A stretch of 64,000 nucleotides of DNA from Bacteroidota bacterium (GTDB lineage: Bacteria; Bacteroidota; Bacteroidia; Cytophagales; Cyclobacteriaceae): positions 3,259 to 67,258 of the forward strand of contig JAFEAM010000010.1 in assembly GCA_018266395.1 (NCBI GenBank), given 5' to 3'. Below, one piece after another: positions 47,403-56,214 of this stretch. A model generated the notes under the pieces. That model saw only the letters and a program-made list of their open reading frames with translations. It did not search any database and was not told the origin of the DNA. Positions within the stretch are counted from its first letter, which is position 1, and every line of letters begins with the position of its first letter. Both the position numbers and the translations under genes were made by a program.

Positions 47403-49055
47403 ATGAAGAAGAATGTGTTACTCATGATTGCCTGCCTGCTTTCGTGGAGCCTGATGGCCCAAACGGAGTTGCAGCAAATAGAGAAATTGAAAGCCGATGC
47501 CGCCCAGGAAGTGGAGAAAAATGCGGTACTGGGCCAACAGATCAACGACATGCTGTTCAGCTTCTCCGAGCTGGGTTTTCAGGAGATCGAAACTTTTAAT
47601 TACCTCACGTCTCTCCTGGAGAAAAACGGTTTTAAAGTTCAGCGTGGTATTGCCGGCGTGCCCACGGCGTGGATCGCCACATGGGGCAGCGGTAAGCCGC
47701 TGATTGCTTTGGGTTCTGATGTGGACTGCATCCCCAAGGCTTCTCAAAAACCCGGAGTAGCATATCACGATCCGATTGTTGACGGAGCTCCCGGACACGG
47801 AGAAGGCCATAATTCTGGTCAGGCGCTTAATATTATTTCAGCACTGGCTATGAAGAAGATCATGGAAAAAGAGAAGATGTCCGGGACACTCATGCTGTGG
47901 CCCGGCGTTGCGGAAGAGTTGGTTGGTACCAAAGCATATTATGTTCGAGCAGGTTATTTCAAGGACGTAGATGCCTGTATTTTCACTCACGTGGCTAACA
48001 ACCTGGGCGTGTCATATGGGGATGGTGGCAACAATGGACTGGTTTCAGTAAAGTTTACTTTTGAAGGATCGGCAGCTCATGCTGCCGGTGCTCCCTGGCG
48101 CGGTCGCAGTGCATTGGACGCTGTGGAACTCATGAATGTGGGTTGGAATTTCCGGCGTGAACACCTTGAACTTACCCAGAGATCCCATTATGTGATTCCG
48201 GATGGAGGTGATCAGCCCAATGTAGTGCCAAGCAAGGCTTCTGTCTGGTATTATTTCAGGGAAAGAACGTACCCGGCTATCAAGAATCTCTTTGACATTG
48301 GGGTGAAGATGGCGGAAGGGGCATCGCTAATGACAGATACCAAGTTTACCTATGAAATATTGGGGTCGGCCTGGCCTGGTCACTTCAACAAGCCGATTGC
48401 AGAGGCTATGTACCAGAACATCAAAAAGGTCGGGCTGCCCACCTGGTCTGCAGAAGATCAGATGCTCGCGAAAGCCACCCAACTTGAAATGAAGGCACCC
48501 AAAGTTGAAGGTCTTGCTACCAAACTTGATACACTTGGTATGCCTGCTCCGACAGGTCCCGTTAATGTGATGGGGCGTCAGCTCATGGCGATGGGAGGAG
48601 GCTCTGATGACATCGCAGATATCAGTTGGTCCCTTCCGACGGTTGTACTACGCTATCCCTCGAACATCCCCGGTTTGCCAGGTCACCATTGGAGTAATGC
48701 GATTTCTATGGCAACACCAATTGCGCACAAAGGCATTGTATACGGTGCAAAGGCAGAAGTGATGACCCTACTTGATCTATTCCTTAAACCGGAGATTCTC
48801 AAGAATGCATGGGAATACTACAGAACAGAGCAGACCAAGGACCAGAAATACACGCCACTGATTGGTGAAAAGGACAATCCAGCCATCTATCTGAATCAAA
48901 AGATAATGACGGAATATGCTCCAAAGCTGAAGCCGTTTTATTACAACCCGGCCAAGTATAAGACCTACCTGGAGCAGTTGGGAATACAATACCCAACGCT
49001 AAGACAGGATCAGAAGGATGCGTTAAACAAACTGGCTGAAAAGGAGAAAAAGTAG
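47403..49055 (+). CDS. Secreted M20-family amidohydrolase, copy 2
   Basis: 550 residues, without gaps relative to copy 1 and about 88% identical by direct reading. The signal peptide differs in half its positions, while the metal and catalytic regions (GHGEGHNSGQALNI, PGVAEELVGTKAYYVRAG, GLPGHHWSNAIS) are the same. Differences cluster at surface-like sites: THVANNLGVSYGDGGNNG versus THVDDNMGVSFGDDGYNG. Function and location as for copy 1. This is a tandem duplication with its own promoter and terminator, so dosage or substrate split is possible. Confidence 0.88.
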   Translation: MKKNVLLMIACLLSWSLMAQTELQQIEKLKADAAQEVEKNAVLGQQINDMLFSFSELGFQEIETFNYLTSLLEKNGFKVQRGIAGVPTAWIATWGSGKPLIALGSDVDCIPKASQKPGVAYHDPIVDGAPGHGEGHNSGQALNIISALAMKKIMEKEKMSGTLMLWPGVAEELVGTKAYYVRAGYFKDVDACIFTHVANNLGVSYGDGGNNGLVSVKFTFEGSAAHAAGAPWRGRSALDAVELMNVGWNFRREHLELTQRSHYVIPDGGDQPNVVPSKASVWYYFRERTYPAIKNLFDIGVKMAEGASLMTDTKFTYEILGSAWPGHFNKPIAEAMYQNIKKVGLPTWSAEDQMLAKATQLEMKAPKVEGLATKLDTLGMPAPTGPVNVMGRQLMAMGGGSDDIADISWSLPTVVLRYPSNIPGLPGHHWSNAISMATPIAHKGIVYGAKAEVMTLLDLFLKPEILKNAWEYYRTEQTKDQKYTPLIGEKDNPAIYLNQKIMTEYAPKLKPFYYNPAKYKTYLEQLGIQYPTLRQDQKDALNKLAEKEKK

Positions 49056-49076
49056 AACTGATAATTGTAGCAAGGA

Positions 49077-49112
49077 TTAGCCAATGATGATGCCATCATT
49101 GGCTAATTTTGT
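49077..49112 (+). terminator. Terminator after M20 copy 2
   Basis: A perfect 13-bp stem (49077-49089 with 49094-49106), 4-base loop, then TTTTG. A frame from 49084 runs through it, which is why the ribE start is put at 49126. Confidence 0.75.
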
Positions 49113-49125
49113 TTCAAAGCACAGT

Positions 49126-49722
49126 ATGTTCACAGGAATTATCGAAGACCTTGGTAAACTCAAAAAAATTGAAGCGGAAGGCACCAACCGTCATTTCTAC
49201 TTTACGAGCAAGATCAGCAAGGAACTGAAGGCCGACCAGAGCGTGTCACACAATGGTGTATGCCTTACAGTTACGCGTTGTGAAGGTGACGGACACTGGG
49301 TCACGGCTGTGAAAGAAACCCTGCAGCGATCGAACCTTGACGGGCTTGAAATTGGGAGCTTGGTGAATCTGGAAAGATGCATGGTGAATAATGGTCGCTT
49401 TGACGGCCACATTGTACAAGGTCATGTGGACCAGGTGGCTACAGTCCGTTCCATCAGGGATGAGGGAGGCAGTTGGCTGTTTGAATTCGAATACGACGCG
49501 CAACCTGGAAATATCACTGTTGAGAAGGGGTCCATTGCTATCAATGGAGTAAGCCTTACTTGTTTTGGGTCCTCTAGGAATGGTTTCCGGGTCGCTATAA
49601 TTCCCTATACCCACCAGCACACGAATTTTCATGCGCTGAAAACAGGGGATGCCGTGAACCTGGAATTCGACATAATTGGGAAATATGTCAAAAGACTGCT
49701 GGAAATGCGGCAGGCAGGTTGA
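49126..49722 (+). CDS. ribE: Riboflavin synthase (alpha subunit)
   Basis: 198 residues from ATG at 49126. It joins two lumazine molecules to form riboflavin. Two lumazine-binding repeats: the first begins MFTGIIEDLGKLKKIE and has HNGVCLTVTR; the second begins GHIVQGHVDQVATV and has GSIAINGVSLTCFGS. Upstream frame to 49084 lies in the terminator and is rejected. No FMN riboswitch is seen before it. ribF at 18.7 kb works downstream in the same pathway. Confidence 0.95.
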   Translation: MFTGIIEDLGKLKKIEAEGTNRHFYFTSKISKELKADQSVSHNGVCLTVTRCEGDGHWVTAVKETLQRSNLDGLEIGSLVNLERCMVNNGRFDGHIVQGHVDQVATVRSIRDEGGSWLFEFEYDAQPGNITVEKGSIAINGVSLTCFGSSRNGFRVAIIPYTHQHTNFHALKTGDAVNLEFDIIGKYVKRLLEMRQAG

Positions 49723-49800
49723 CCAGTGACAAATCGCGCCTGTGTAATATTTTGACCAGTTCTGCCAGAAAGAAACCATGAGGAATTACTACTTTGTGGT

Positions 49801-50286
49801 ATGCTTGACCAATTTCTAAAAATCGTCGAAGAGAATGCTGAAAGGGCAATTGTCAGCAATCAGGCCATCCCAAATCAGTTCAATCAACCTGCCATTAAGG
49901 AGGTGGCCCATCAGATCTTTTCCTCCCTTCAAGGGCAGGTTGCCTCTGGGAATATGCAGCAGGTCATTCACCTTTTTCATTCAGCTTCTGCAAGAGGGAT
50001 AGCACAGCATCCCCTGGTGAATCCTATAATTGAGAACGTAGCCGGCGGTCTTGCAGCCAAGTTTAATTTATCGCCTCAAGTCACAAGATCCATCGCCGAG
50101 TCGCTCGTCCCAACTGTCATAGGTCAGGTGGTCACGAAGACCAATGATCCCAAGGACATCGAGTTTGACTTGCAGCACATGATGCGAAGGATGTCGGGCA
50201 ACCCGTCACTGGATATTTCAGGAATGCTCAATTCGGCGCCCAAAGGAGCTATCGGAAATATCCTGGGAAAGTTGTTCGGGAAATGA
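49801..50286 (+). CDS. Uncharacterised soluble protein
   Basis: 161 residues, no signal or membrane segments, mostly helical. It reads as repeats of amphipathic helices: MLDQFLKIVEENAERAIVSN, AIKEVAHQIFSSLQGQV, LVNPIIENVAGGLAAKFNLSPQVTRSIAESLVP, ISGMLNSAPKGAIGNILGKLFGK. The GxxPxxAxGxxGxxLGxxF-type end reminds one of DUF937/YidB-like proteins, but I am not sure. No function proposed. It is convergent with the PAP2 gene (1 bp apart). Confidence 0.7.
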   Translation: MLDQFLKIVEENAERAIVSNQAIPNQFNQPAIKEVAHQIFSSLQGQVASGNMQQVIHLFHSASARGIAQHPLVNPIIENVAGGLAAKFNLSPQVTRSIAESLVPTVIGQVVTKTNDPKDIEFDLQHMMRRMSGNPSLDISGMLNSAPKGAIGNILGKLFGK

Positions 50287-50287
50287 T

Positions 50288-50866
50288 TCAGGTATCTGAG
50301 GCTGCCTTCTGGCGGAACCTGAGCATTTGAAGAACCGCGAAGCCGCCCCAGCCCAAGAGCCATCCAATCACTGCTCCAACTAATATGTCACCAGGGAAAT
50401 GAACACCGAGGTAGACCCTTGTATAACAGTTGATAAAAGTCCACAGAAACAGCCATTTGATCTTCCGGTACCTGTCACGGAACAGGAGATAAAAGAAAGT
50501 TGCCACGGCCATTGTGTTGGCTGCATGACTGGAAGCGAACCCATAGAGACCTCCACGGTAATCATAGACGATATGAACCACAGGCTCGAGGGCGGGATCA
50601 TGCGAAGGTCGGAAGCGGTGAAAGATGGGCTTCATAAGCCCGCTGGTCACCTGATCGCTGGCAGCCACGGTAAGAAGAATCAATGCTATGATGAGCCACG
50701 ACTGCTTTCTGAAGTTGACAACAATCAGATAGATAAGGAAAAGGAACAGAGGAATCCAGACCTCTGTTTGAGAGAGCCAATACATCAGGGGATCGAGCCC
50801 ATTGGTATGTTGGTCGTTGATTAGAAAGAACAGTTCGGCATCCCAGCGTTTCAGTACCTCGATCAT
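50288..50866 (-). CDS. PAP2-family membrane phosphatase
   Basis: About 192 residues, from ATG at 50866 (MIEVLKRWDAELFF); an upstream ATG at 50911 is less likely. About five transmembrane helices. The phosphatase motif is KPIFHRFRP (KxxxxxxRP), GFASSHAANTMA (PSGH-type, with Ser-Ser-His), and TRVYLGVHFPGD (SRxxxxxHxxxD). It dephosphorylates lipid phosphates such as phosphatidate or undecaprenyl diphosphate at the inner membrane; substrate not determined. Divergent from the flavoprotein gene. Confidence 0.88.
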   Translation of the reverse strand: MIEVLKRWDAELFFLINDQHTNGLDPLMYWLSQTEVWIPLFLFLIYLIVVNFRKQSWLIIALILLTVAASDQVTSGLMKPIFHRFRPSHDPALEPVVHIVYDYRGGLYGFASSHAANTMAVATFFYLLFRDRYRKIKWLFLWTFINCYTRVYLGVHFPGDILVGAVIGWLLGWGGFAVLQMLRFRQKAASDT

Positions 50867-50959
50867 AACCGGTTTGGGTTCTGTGGGTGAATATGCCCTT
50901 TTCGGGCTCAATATTCAAATGCATCCTTTATCTTCGGTTGAAATTATTTGTCTTCGTCT

Positions 50960-52438
50960 ATGGAAAAGTATGACCTCGTGGTTATTGGTGCCGGACCTTC
51001 CGGTTATGCAGCAGCCATGCGATCGCTCGATTTTAAGAAGCGAACATTACTTGTGGAAAAGAACAGGGTGGGTGGTGCCGGTGTAACCAACGGTGCCCTT
51101 TCCTCCAAAACATGGTGGGAACTCTCAAGAGAGGCCTCAACTTTCCGCCGAAACCTCAACCGTTACAACATTCAGGCCCCAACCGTGAATTATGATGAGA
51201 TGCGTCGGGAAGTGCAGCGGGCTGTCCAGGAACGAAAAGGTCTGTTGGAAGAGCAGATGCAACAGTTGAGAACGCAGTCTTTGCCCCTTTTGGACTACAG
51301 AGCCGGCACAGCGCGATTGATCACACCCCATGAAGTGGAAATTGATCACAATGGCAGTAAGGAGTGTGTCCAGGCAGACTACGTGATTCTGGCCACCGGC
51401 AGCCGCCCGCGTTACCTTCCTGAATTGCCAATAGACGAAAAAATTGTCATGACCAGCGATGGGATTGAAGAAATGAAGGATTTTCCTGAAAGCATGGTCA
51501 TTGTGGGAGCCGGTGTGATTGGTTGCGAATACGCCACCATCTTCAGTGGATTTGGCAAGACAAAGATCAACCTGATCGACAAGGGAGATCGTATTCTTCC
51601 CTTTGAAGATGAGGACGTAGTGAAGATCATCGAGCGCAATATGGAGAACAACGGTGTCCTTATCCACCGGAATTCCAGACTGGTCACCATGCGCATCATC
51701 AACGGAAGGGTGGAGTACGAGCTTGAATATACCGATGGCAGCAGACAGATATTTAATGTGGAAAAGGCACTGGTGTCAGTCGGGCGAATACCGAACCTGG
51801 AGAATTTGTTTAACGACAATGTTGGTATTCAGATCAGCAAAAGAGGCATTGAAAACAACGACACACAAACCAACGTTTCCAATATTTACGCTGTAGGTGA
51901 TCTGACCGCGGACATTTCGCTTGTAAACGTCGGAGAGCTTGAGGGAAGGTATGCAGTGGAGAGAATCTTTGGCAAACCTGAACGGAAGCTGGTGTACGAA
52001 AACATCAGTACCATCATGTTCCTGAGCCCGGAGGTCGCCGGGGTGGGTCTGAATGAGACCCAGGCAAGAGAGAAGGGTATGGATTATAAGATGGTAACGC
52101 TGGAATACAGCACGATTCCACGAGCGATAGCCAAACGCAACACACAGGGATTTATCAAGTTGCTGGTGACCAACGATGACCGAATGAAAATCCTCGGCAT
52201 GAAAGTAGTGGGTAATCATGCGAGCAGCGCTATTCAGGCTGTTGCCGTATTGATTTCCATGGATAAAGGAATTGAAGAACTTGCGGAATGTGTGCACCCG
52301 CACCCAAGCATTACAGAGGGAATTCAGGAATGTGTGCGCATGCTGATGGGCAAGTCAACCCTGAAGCCGACTGCTCTCAAGGGAAGATTGTCGTGCAGGC
52401 GTTTTGTAGGAGGGAAATATGAGGACATACAGTTTTGA
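50960..52438 (+). CDS. Pyridine nucleotide-disulfide oxidoreductase family flavoprotein without the redox Cys pair
   Basis: 492 residues from ATG at 50960 (MEKYDLVVIGAGPSGYAAAM). FAD-binding N-terminus, NAD(P)-binding VIVGAGVIGCEYATIF, ATGSRPRYLP, NIYAVGDLTADISLVNV, and the C-terminal dimer domain with HPHPSITEGIQECV (His/Glu pair of the active site). At the place where lipoamide dehydrogenases have CLNVGC and soluble transhydrogenases CTHxGT, this protein has GVTNGALSSK, so neither Cys exists. The nearest relatives are soluble NAD(P) transhydrogenases and dihydrolipoyl dehydrogenases. An NADPH/NADH hydride transfer is possible. It leads an operon with an SDR (9 bp) and a PLP enzyme (17 bp). 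Confidence 0.85.
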   Translation: MEKYDLVVIGAGPSGYAAAMRSLDFKKRTLLVEKNRVGGAGVTNGALSSKTWWELSREASTFRRNLNRYNIQAPTVNYDEMRREVQRAVQERKGLLEEQMQQLRTQSLPLLDYRAGTARLITPHEVEIDHNGSKECVQADYVILATGSRPRYLPELPIDEKIVMTSDGIEEMKDFPESMVIVGAGVIGCEYATIFSGFGKTKINLIDKGDRILPFEDEDVVKIIERNMENNGVLIHRNSRLVTMRIINGRVEYELEYTDGSRQIFNVEKALVSVGRIPNLENLFNDNVGIQISKRGIENNDTQTNVSNIYAVGDLTADISLVNVGELEGRYAVERIFGKPERKLVYENISTIMFLSPEVAGVGLNETQAREKGMDYKMVTLEYSTIPRAIAKRNTQGFIKLLVTNDDRMKILGMKVVGNHASSAIQAVAVLISMDKGIEELAECVHPHPSITEGIQECVRMLMGKSTLKPTALKGRLSCRRFVGGKYEDIQF

Positions 52439-52447
52439 TGCTTTGGA

Positions 52448-53170
52448 ATGAAACTATCGGGTAACAAAATCCTGATCACCGGAGGCGCAACCGGCATAGG
52501 TCTTGGAATGGCGGAGAGATTTGCGCATGAAGGAAATCGGCTGATCCTTTGCGGAAGGAGAGAGGCTGTTCTTCGGGAGGCAGCCGGGAGAATTTCCGGA
52601 GCGGAGTACTATCCATGCGATCTGACACGGGTCGAGGAGAGGAAGAAACTCAGAGACTGGGTCGGGAAAAATCATCCCGATCTGACTGTGTTGGTAAACA
52701 ATGCCGGAATCCAGCAATGGATGGGGATAACCGATAATGATTTCTATGTGAGAGCCAAGGAAGAAATCGCCATCAACATAGAGGCTCCCGTCCACTTATG
52801 CCATCTCTTTGCAGGTATGCCGTCGCTTCGAACTGTCATAAACGTAACCTCTGGACTGTCCTTTGTTCCCTTGACAAAAGTGCCGGTATATTCAGCATCC
52901 AAAGCATTCTTTCATTCATTCACGATTTCGCTTCGCGCACAGCTGAAAGAAAGAAATATTGAGGTGATAGAAGTGATACCACCGGCCCTTAACACCGATC
53001 TGGGAGGCAAGGGCCTCCATGATTCTTTTCCGCCCGTTGATGACTTTGTGCAATCCATGTTTAAGCAGTTGGCGGAAGGCAGCACTGAAATTACCTTCGG
53101 TTTCAGTCAGGTCATGATACAGGCCGGACCCGATGAGTTGAAGAAAGCATTTGAACGAATGAACGGTTAG
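52448..53170 (+). CDS. Short-chain dehydrogenase/reductase, DltE-like
   Basis: 240 residues. Rossmann fold with ILITGGATGIGLGMAERF (cofactor motif), VLVNNAGIQQW (NNAG), INVTSGLSFVPLTKVPVYSASKAFFHSFT (catalytic Ser, Tyr and Lys), EVIEVIPPALNTDLGG. From the GRR after beta-2 (LCGRREAVL) NADPH preference is inferred. It resembles the DltE-like group, named for a neighbour of D-alanylation genes but of unclear role. It is in an operon between a flavoprotein and a PLP enzyme. Confidence 0.88.
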   Translation: MKLSGNKILITGGATGIGLGMAERFAHEGNRLILCGRREAVLREAAGRISGAEYYPCDLTRVEERKKLRDWVGKNHPDLTVLVNNAGIQQWMGITDNDFYVRAKEEIAINIEAPVHLCHLFAGMPSLRTVINVTSGLSFVPLTKVPVYSASKAFFHSFTISLRAQLKERNIEVIEVIPPALNTDLGGKGLHDSFPPVDDFVQSMFKQLAEGSTEITFGFSQVMIQAGPDELKKAFERMNG

Positions 53171-53187
53171 AAAAAGATACTTTTGAT

Positions 53188-54117
53188 ATGAATCGCGTCA
53201 GCAGTATGCTCGAAGCCATTGGCAACACGCCTTTGGTTCAATTGAGGTCGGTTGTTCCGAATGAGGCAGCTGACGTGTACGTCAAATTGGAATATTATAA
53301 TCCAACCGGTTCATATAAGGACAGGATGGCACTTTCAATTGTGGAGGAAGCGGAGTGGAGGAAAGACCTTGTGCCAGGTATGACGGTTGTGGAATGCACA
53401 GGCGGCAGTACAGGAACATCCCTTGCATTTGTTTGTAACGCCAAAGGATACAGATCACTGATAGTCTCATCTGATGCCTTTGCAAAAGAGAAACTAAAAG
53501 CGATACGGATGTTTGGTGCGGACCTTCAGTTGATTCAAAGTGAAGGAGGTAAGATTACCCCGGACCTCATTCCCAGAATGATGAAGGCTGCGGAAGAATT
53601 GTCGGCCAAGCCGGGCCACTATTGGACCCGACAATTCACCAATGTAGACGCACTCAAGGGTTATGGAATCATGGGAACTGAAATCACGGAGCAGTTAGGC
53701 AGTGTGCCTGATTTTTTTGTAGCTGCCGTGGGAACTGCCGGAATGATGGGTGGCGTGGCAAGGGCGCTGAGGAAACATGGCTCTGTCAGGGTTATTGGCC
53801 TTGAGCCTGCGTCTGCACCACTGCTTTCGGCCGGACAAGAAGGTGCGCACCGGATTGAAGGTATTGGGGTTGGCATAGTTCCTCCACTTTTGTCTTCGGA
53901 AACCTTTGACGAAATGCGCGCAATAGATGAATCAGAAGCACGTGAAATGGCGCGCAGGCTGGTACGCGAGGAGGGCATTCTTGCCGGAACTTCGAGTGGA
54001 ATGAACGTGGCGGCGGCAGTGGCACTTGCAAAGGAAATTGGACCAGGCAAGGCTGTTGTTACAGTCGCCTGTGACTCTGGCTACAAGTACATGGCAGGCG
54101 ACCTCTTTGAGGTTTAG
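53188..54117 (+). CDS. PLP-dependent cysteine synthase family enzyme
   Basis: 309 residues. Fold type II PLP enzyme. Marks: IGNTPLVQLRSV, YNPTGSYKDRMALSIVEEA (PLP Lys near residue 43), VECTGGSTGTSLAF (replacing TSGNTG of CysK), TAGMMGGVARALRKHG, IEGIGVGIVPPLL, EEGILAGTSSGMNVAAA and DSGYKYMAGDLF. Likely beta-replacement chemistry with Ser-type substrates. The TGGSTG variant means that plain O-acetylserine sulfhydrylase activity should not be assumed. It is the last gene of a three-gene operon and is convergent with hisIE. Confidence 0.85.
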   Translation: MNRVSSMLEAIGNTPLVQLRSVVPNEAADVYVKLEYYNPTGSYKDRMALSIVEEAEWRKDLVPGMTVVECTGGSTGTSLAFVCNAKGYRSLIVSSDAFAKEKLKAIRMFGADLQLIQSEGGKITPDLIPRMMKAAEELSAKPGHYWTRQFTNVDALKGYGIMGTEITEQLGSVPDFFVAAVGTAGMMGGVARALRKHGSVRVIGLEPASAPLLSAGQEGAHRIEGIGVGIVPPLLSSETFDEMRAIDESEAREMARRLVREEGILAGTSSGMNVAAAVALAKEIGPGKAVVTVACDSGYKYMAGDLFEV

Positions 54118-54138
54118 TCTGGTGAGGTTCCAAATTCT

Positions 54139-54729
54139 TCAGGCCTTGTGCCTGTGGTGCAGCACCTGTGTTACTTCCTTTAATGTGTGGCCTTTGTGAG
54201 CCAGAAGAACAAGAAAGTGATACATCAGATCGGCTGCTTCATTGAGGAATCGTTCGGTATCGCGGTCCTTTGCCTCAATAACCAGTTCAACAGCTTCTTC
54301 ACCGACCTTCTGGGCAACTTTGTTCACGCTACCGCTCAGCAGGTGGTTGGTGTACGAACCCTCTTTAGGATTCTTCTTCCGGTCAAGAATAATAGCCTCC
54401 AGAAACTCCAGTCCAGTGACCTGGTTCTTTTCCTGAAAGCAGGTGTCGGCGCCTGTGTGGCACACGGGGCCCTTTGGTTTCGCCTTTATCAGCAATGTGT
54501 CGCCATCACAGTCTGCGATGGCATTAATCATTTCCAGGTAGTGACCTGAGCTCTCGCCTTTGGTCCACAGCCTTTGCCTGGAGCGGCTGAAAAAGGTGAT
54601 TCGTTTTTCTTTCTGTGTCCTTTGCCAGGCCTCTTCATTCATGAAGCCGAGCATAAGGACTTTGTCGGTTTGGGCGTCCTGCACCACACAGGGCAGTAGC
54701 CCATTCAGTTTCTTGAAGTTAAGTTCCAT
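54139..54729 (-). CDS. hisIE: Bifunctional phosphoribosyl-AMP cyclohydrolase / phosphoribosyl-ATP pyrophosphatase
   Basis: 196 residues. The HisI half (about 1-110) has VLMLGFMNEEAWQRT, SRQRLWTKGESSGH, DCDGDTLLI (metal Asp) and GPVCHTGADTCF (zinc Cys). The HisE half (about 112-196) has EGSYTNHLLSGSVNKVAQKVGEEAVELVIEAK and NEAADLMYHFLVLL. It carries out the second and third steps of histidine synthesis. Last gene of the operon, 7 bp after hisF. Confidence 0.95.
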   Translation of the reverse strand: MELNFKKLNGLLPCVVQDAQTDKVLMLGFMNEEAWQRTQKEKRITFFSRSRQRLWTKGESSGHYLEMINAIADCDGDTLLIKAKPKGPVCHTGADTCFQEKNQVTGLEFLEAIILDRKKNPKEGSYTNHLLSGSVNKVAQKVGEEAVELVIEAKDRDTERFLNEAADLMYHFLVLLAHKGHTLKEVTQVLHHRHKA

Positions 54730-54736
54730 GGGGGTG

Positions 54737-55492
54737 TTAAGTGCGAATGGGTATTTGATGCTCTTGAAGATACTGCTTCAATTCGTGAATGCCGACTTCG
54801 CCAAAATGAAATATGCTCGCGGCAAGCGCAGCGTCGGCTTTTCCGATAGTAAATACTTCCAAAAAATCTTCCATGCGCCCGGCTCCGCCTGATGCTATCA
54901 CAGGAATGCTGAGTAGTTGGTTGAGCTTAACGAGCGGGTCAGTGGCAAAGCCTTTTTTAGTGCCATCGTGGTCCATGCTGGTGAAGAGTATTTCTCCGGC
55001 ACCCCGGCTCTGACACTCCTTAGCCCAACTGAACAGTTTCTTTTCTGTGGCACGTGTACCACCATGAGTGAAAACGGTCCATTGGTTATTGATCTTCCTG
55101 GCGTCGATGGCCACCACAATAAACTGGGATCCGAATTCTTTTGTAAGCTTGTCGATGAACGCAGGATCTTTCACCGCAGCTGAGTTGATGCTGATCTTAT
55201 CGGCACCCGCTTCCAGCAATGGGCCAACGTCCTTCAATTCACTGATACCTCCACCGACAGTAAAGGGTATGTTAAGATGACGTGCGATTTCATTCACCAG
55301 CACGGCAAAGGTTTTGCGTTCCTCCTGTGTGGCACTGATATCCAGGAAAACCAGTTCATCAGCCCCCTGGGAAGCATAATATTCTCCTAGTTGGACAGGG
55401 TCGCCGGCATCGCGCAGGTTTTCAAAGTGGATGCCTTTGACGGTTCTACCGGCCTTGATGTCCAGACAGGGAATGATCCGCTTGGTAAGCAC
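54737..55492 (-). CDS. hisF: Imidazole glycerol phosphate synthase, cyclase subunit
   Basis: 251 residues. TIM barrel with [20 protein letters not shown] (catalytic Asp near 11), [58 protein letters not shown] (second catalytic Asp), [16 protein letters not shown]. With HisH it turns PRFAR plus ammonia into IGP and AICAR. Gaps of 4 and 7 bp to neighbours. Confidence 0.96.
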   Translation of the reverse strand: MLTKRIIPCLDIKAGRTVKGIHFENLRDAGDPVQLGEYYASQGADELVFLDISATQEERKTFAVLVNEIARHLNIPFTVGGGISELKDVGPLLEAGADKISINSAAVKDPAFIDKLTKEFGSQFIVVAIDARKINNQWTVFTHGGTRATEKKLFSWAKECQSRGAGEILFTSMDHDGTKKGFATDPLVKLNQLLSIPVIASGGAGRMEDFLEVFTIGKADAALAASIFHFGEVGIHELKQYLQEHQIPIRT

Positions 55493-55496
55493 GCAA

Positions 55497-56213
55497 TTAT
55501 TGTAGTTTCTTCAGATCCGCAAGTTTGATCTTCTGCTCGTAAATGGCCTTTCCCACAATGGCCCCGTGAAGGTTGAGGTAAGTCAGTTCAGTGAGATCGT
55601 CTACGGAGCTGATGCCACCGCTTGCAATGACCTTCAGGTTTGGAAATTTCTTCTTCAGTTTGCGGTAGAGGCCGAAGTTGGGGCCTTGAAGCATTCCATC
55701 TGTATGAATGTCGGTGCAGGTGAGAAATTCCAGGCCTTCCTTTTCGAATTGTGCTGCCAGGTCAAAGATGGAAATCGCTGATGCCTGTGTCCAGCCGCCG
55801 AACTGAATCATTTCATTCTTCACATCTGCACTCAGGATAAAGTTCTCACTCCCGTAGTCATGCATCCAGCGAACAAAGGTCTCCGGCTCACGTACGGCCA
55901 GACTGCCGATATTGATTTGTTCAATGCCCAACTCCAGCAGTTCCTCCACTTCCTGCTGGGATTTGACACCTCCTCCGAAATCCACCTTCAATGCAGTTTC
56001 CGCCTGAATGGCCTCAATCACTTTCCAATTGACCACATGCCCCTTTTTGGCGCCATCCAGATCCACGAGGTGCAGGTACTCCAGGTCAGCCTCCTCAAAT
56101 TCTTTCGCCACCTCGACGGGGTTTTCACGGTACACCTTCATTTTACCAAAATCACCCTGTGTAAGGCGTACACATTTGCCTTCAATAATATCGATGGAGG
56201 GGAAGATTCTCAT
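55497..56213 (-). CDS. hisA: Phosphoribosylformimino-5-aminoimidazole carboxamide ribotide isomerase
   Basis: 238 residues from ATG at 56213 ([21 protein letters not shown]). TIM barrel with catalytic Asp near 8 and again in [57 protein letters not shown]. Fourth step of the pathway. An upstream extension to 56294 is inside hisH and is rejected. One base lies between hisH and hisA. Confidence 0.96.
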   Translation of the reverse strand: MRIFPSIDIIEGKCVRLTQGDFGKMKVYRENPVEVAKEFEEADLEYLHLVDLDGAKKGHVVNWKVIEAIQAETALKVDFGGGVKSQQEVEELLELGIEQINIGSLAVREPETFVRWMHDYGSENFILSADVKNEMIQFGGWTQASAISIFDLAAQFEKEGLEFLTCTDIHTDGMLQGPNFGLYRKLKKKFPNLKVIASGGISSVDDLTELTYLNLHGAIVGKAIYEQKIKLADLKKLQ

Positions 56214-56214
56214 G

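Noticed and set aside
49084-49125. N-terminal extension of riboflavin synthase
   Set aside because: It lies in the terminator stem of the preceding gene; the family starts at MFTGIIE.
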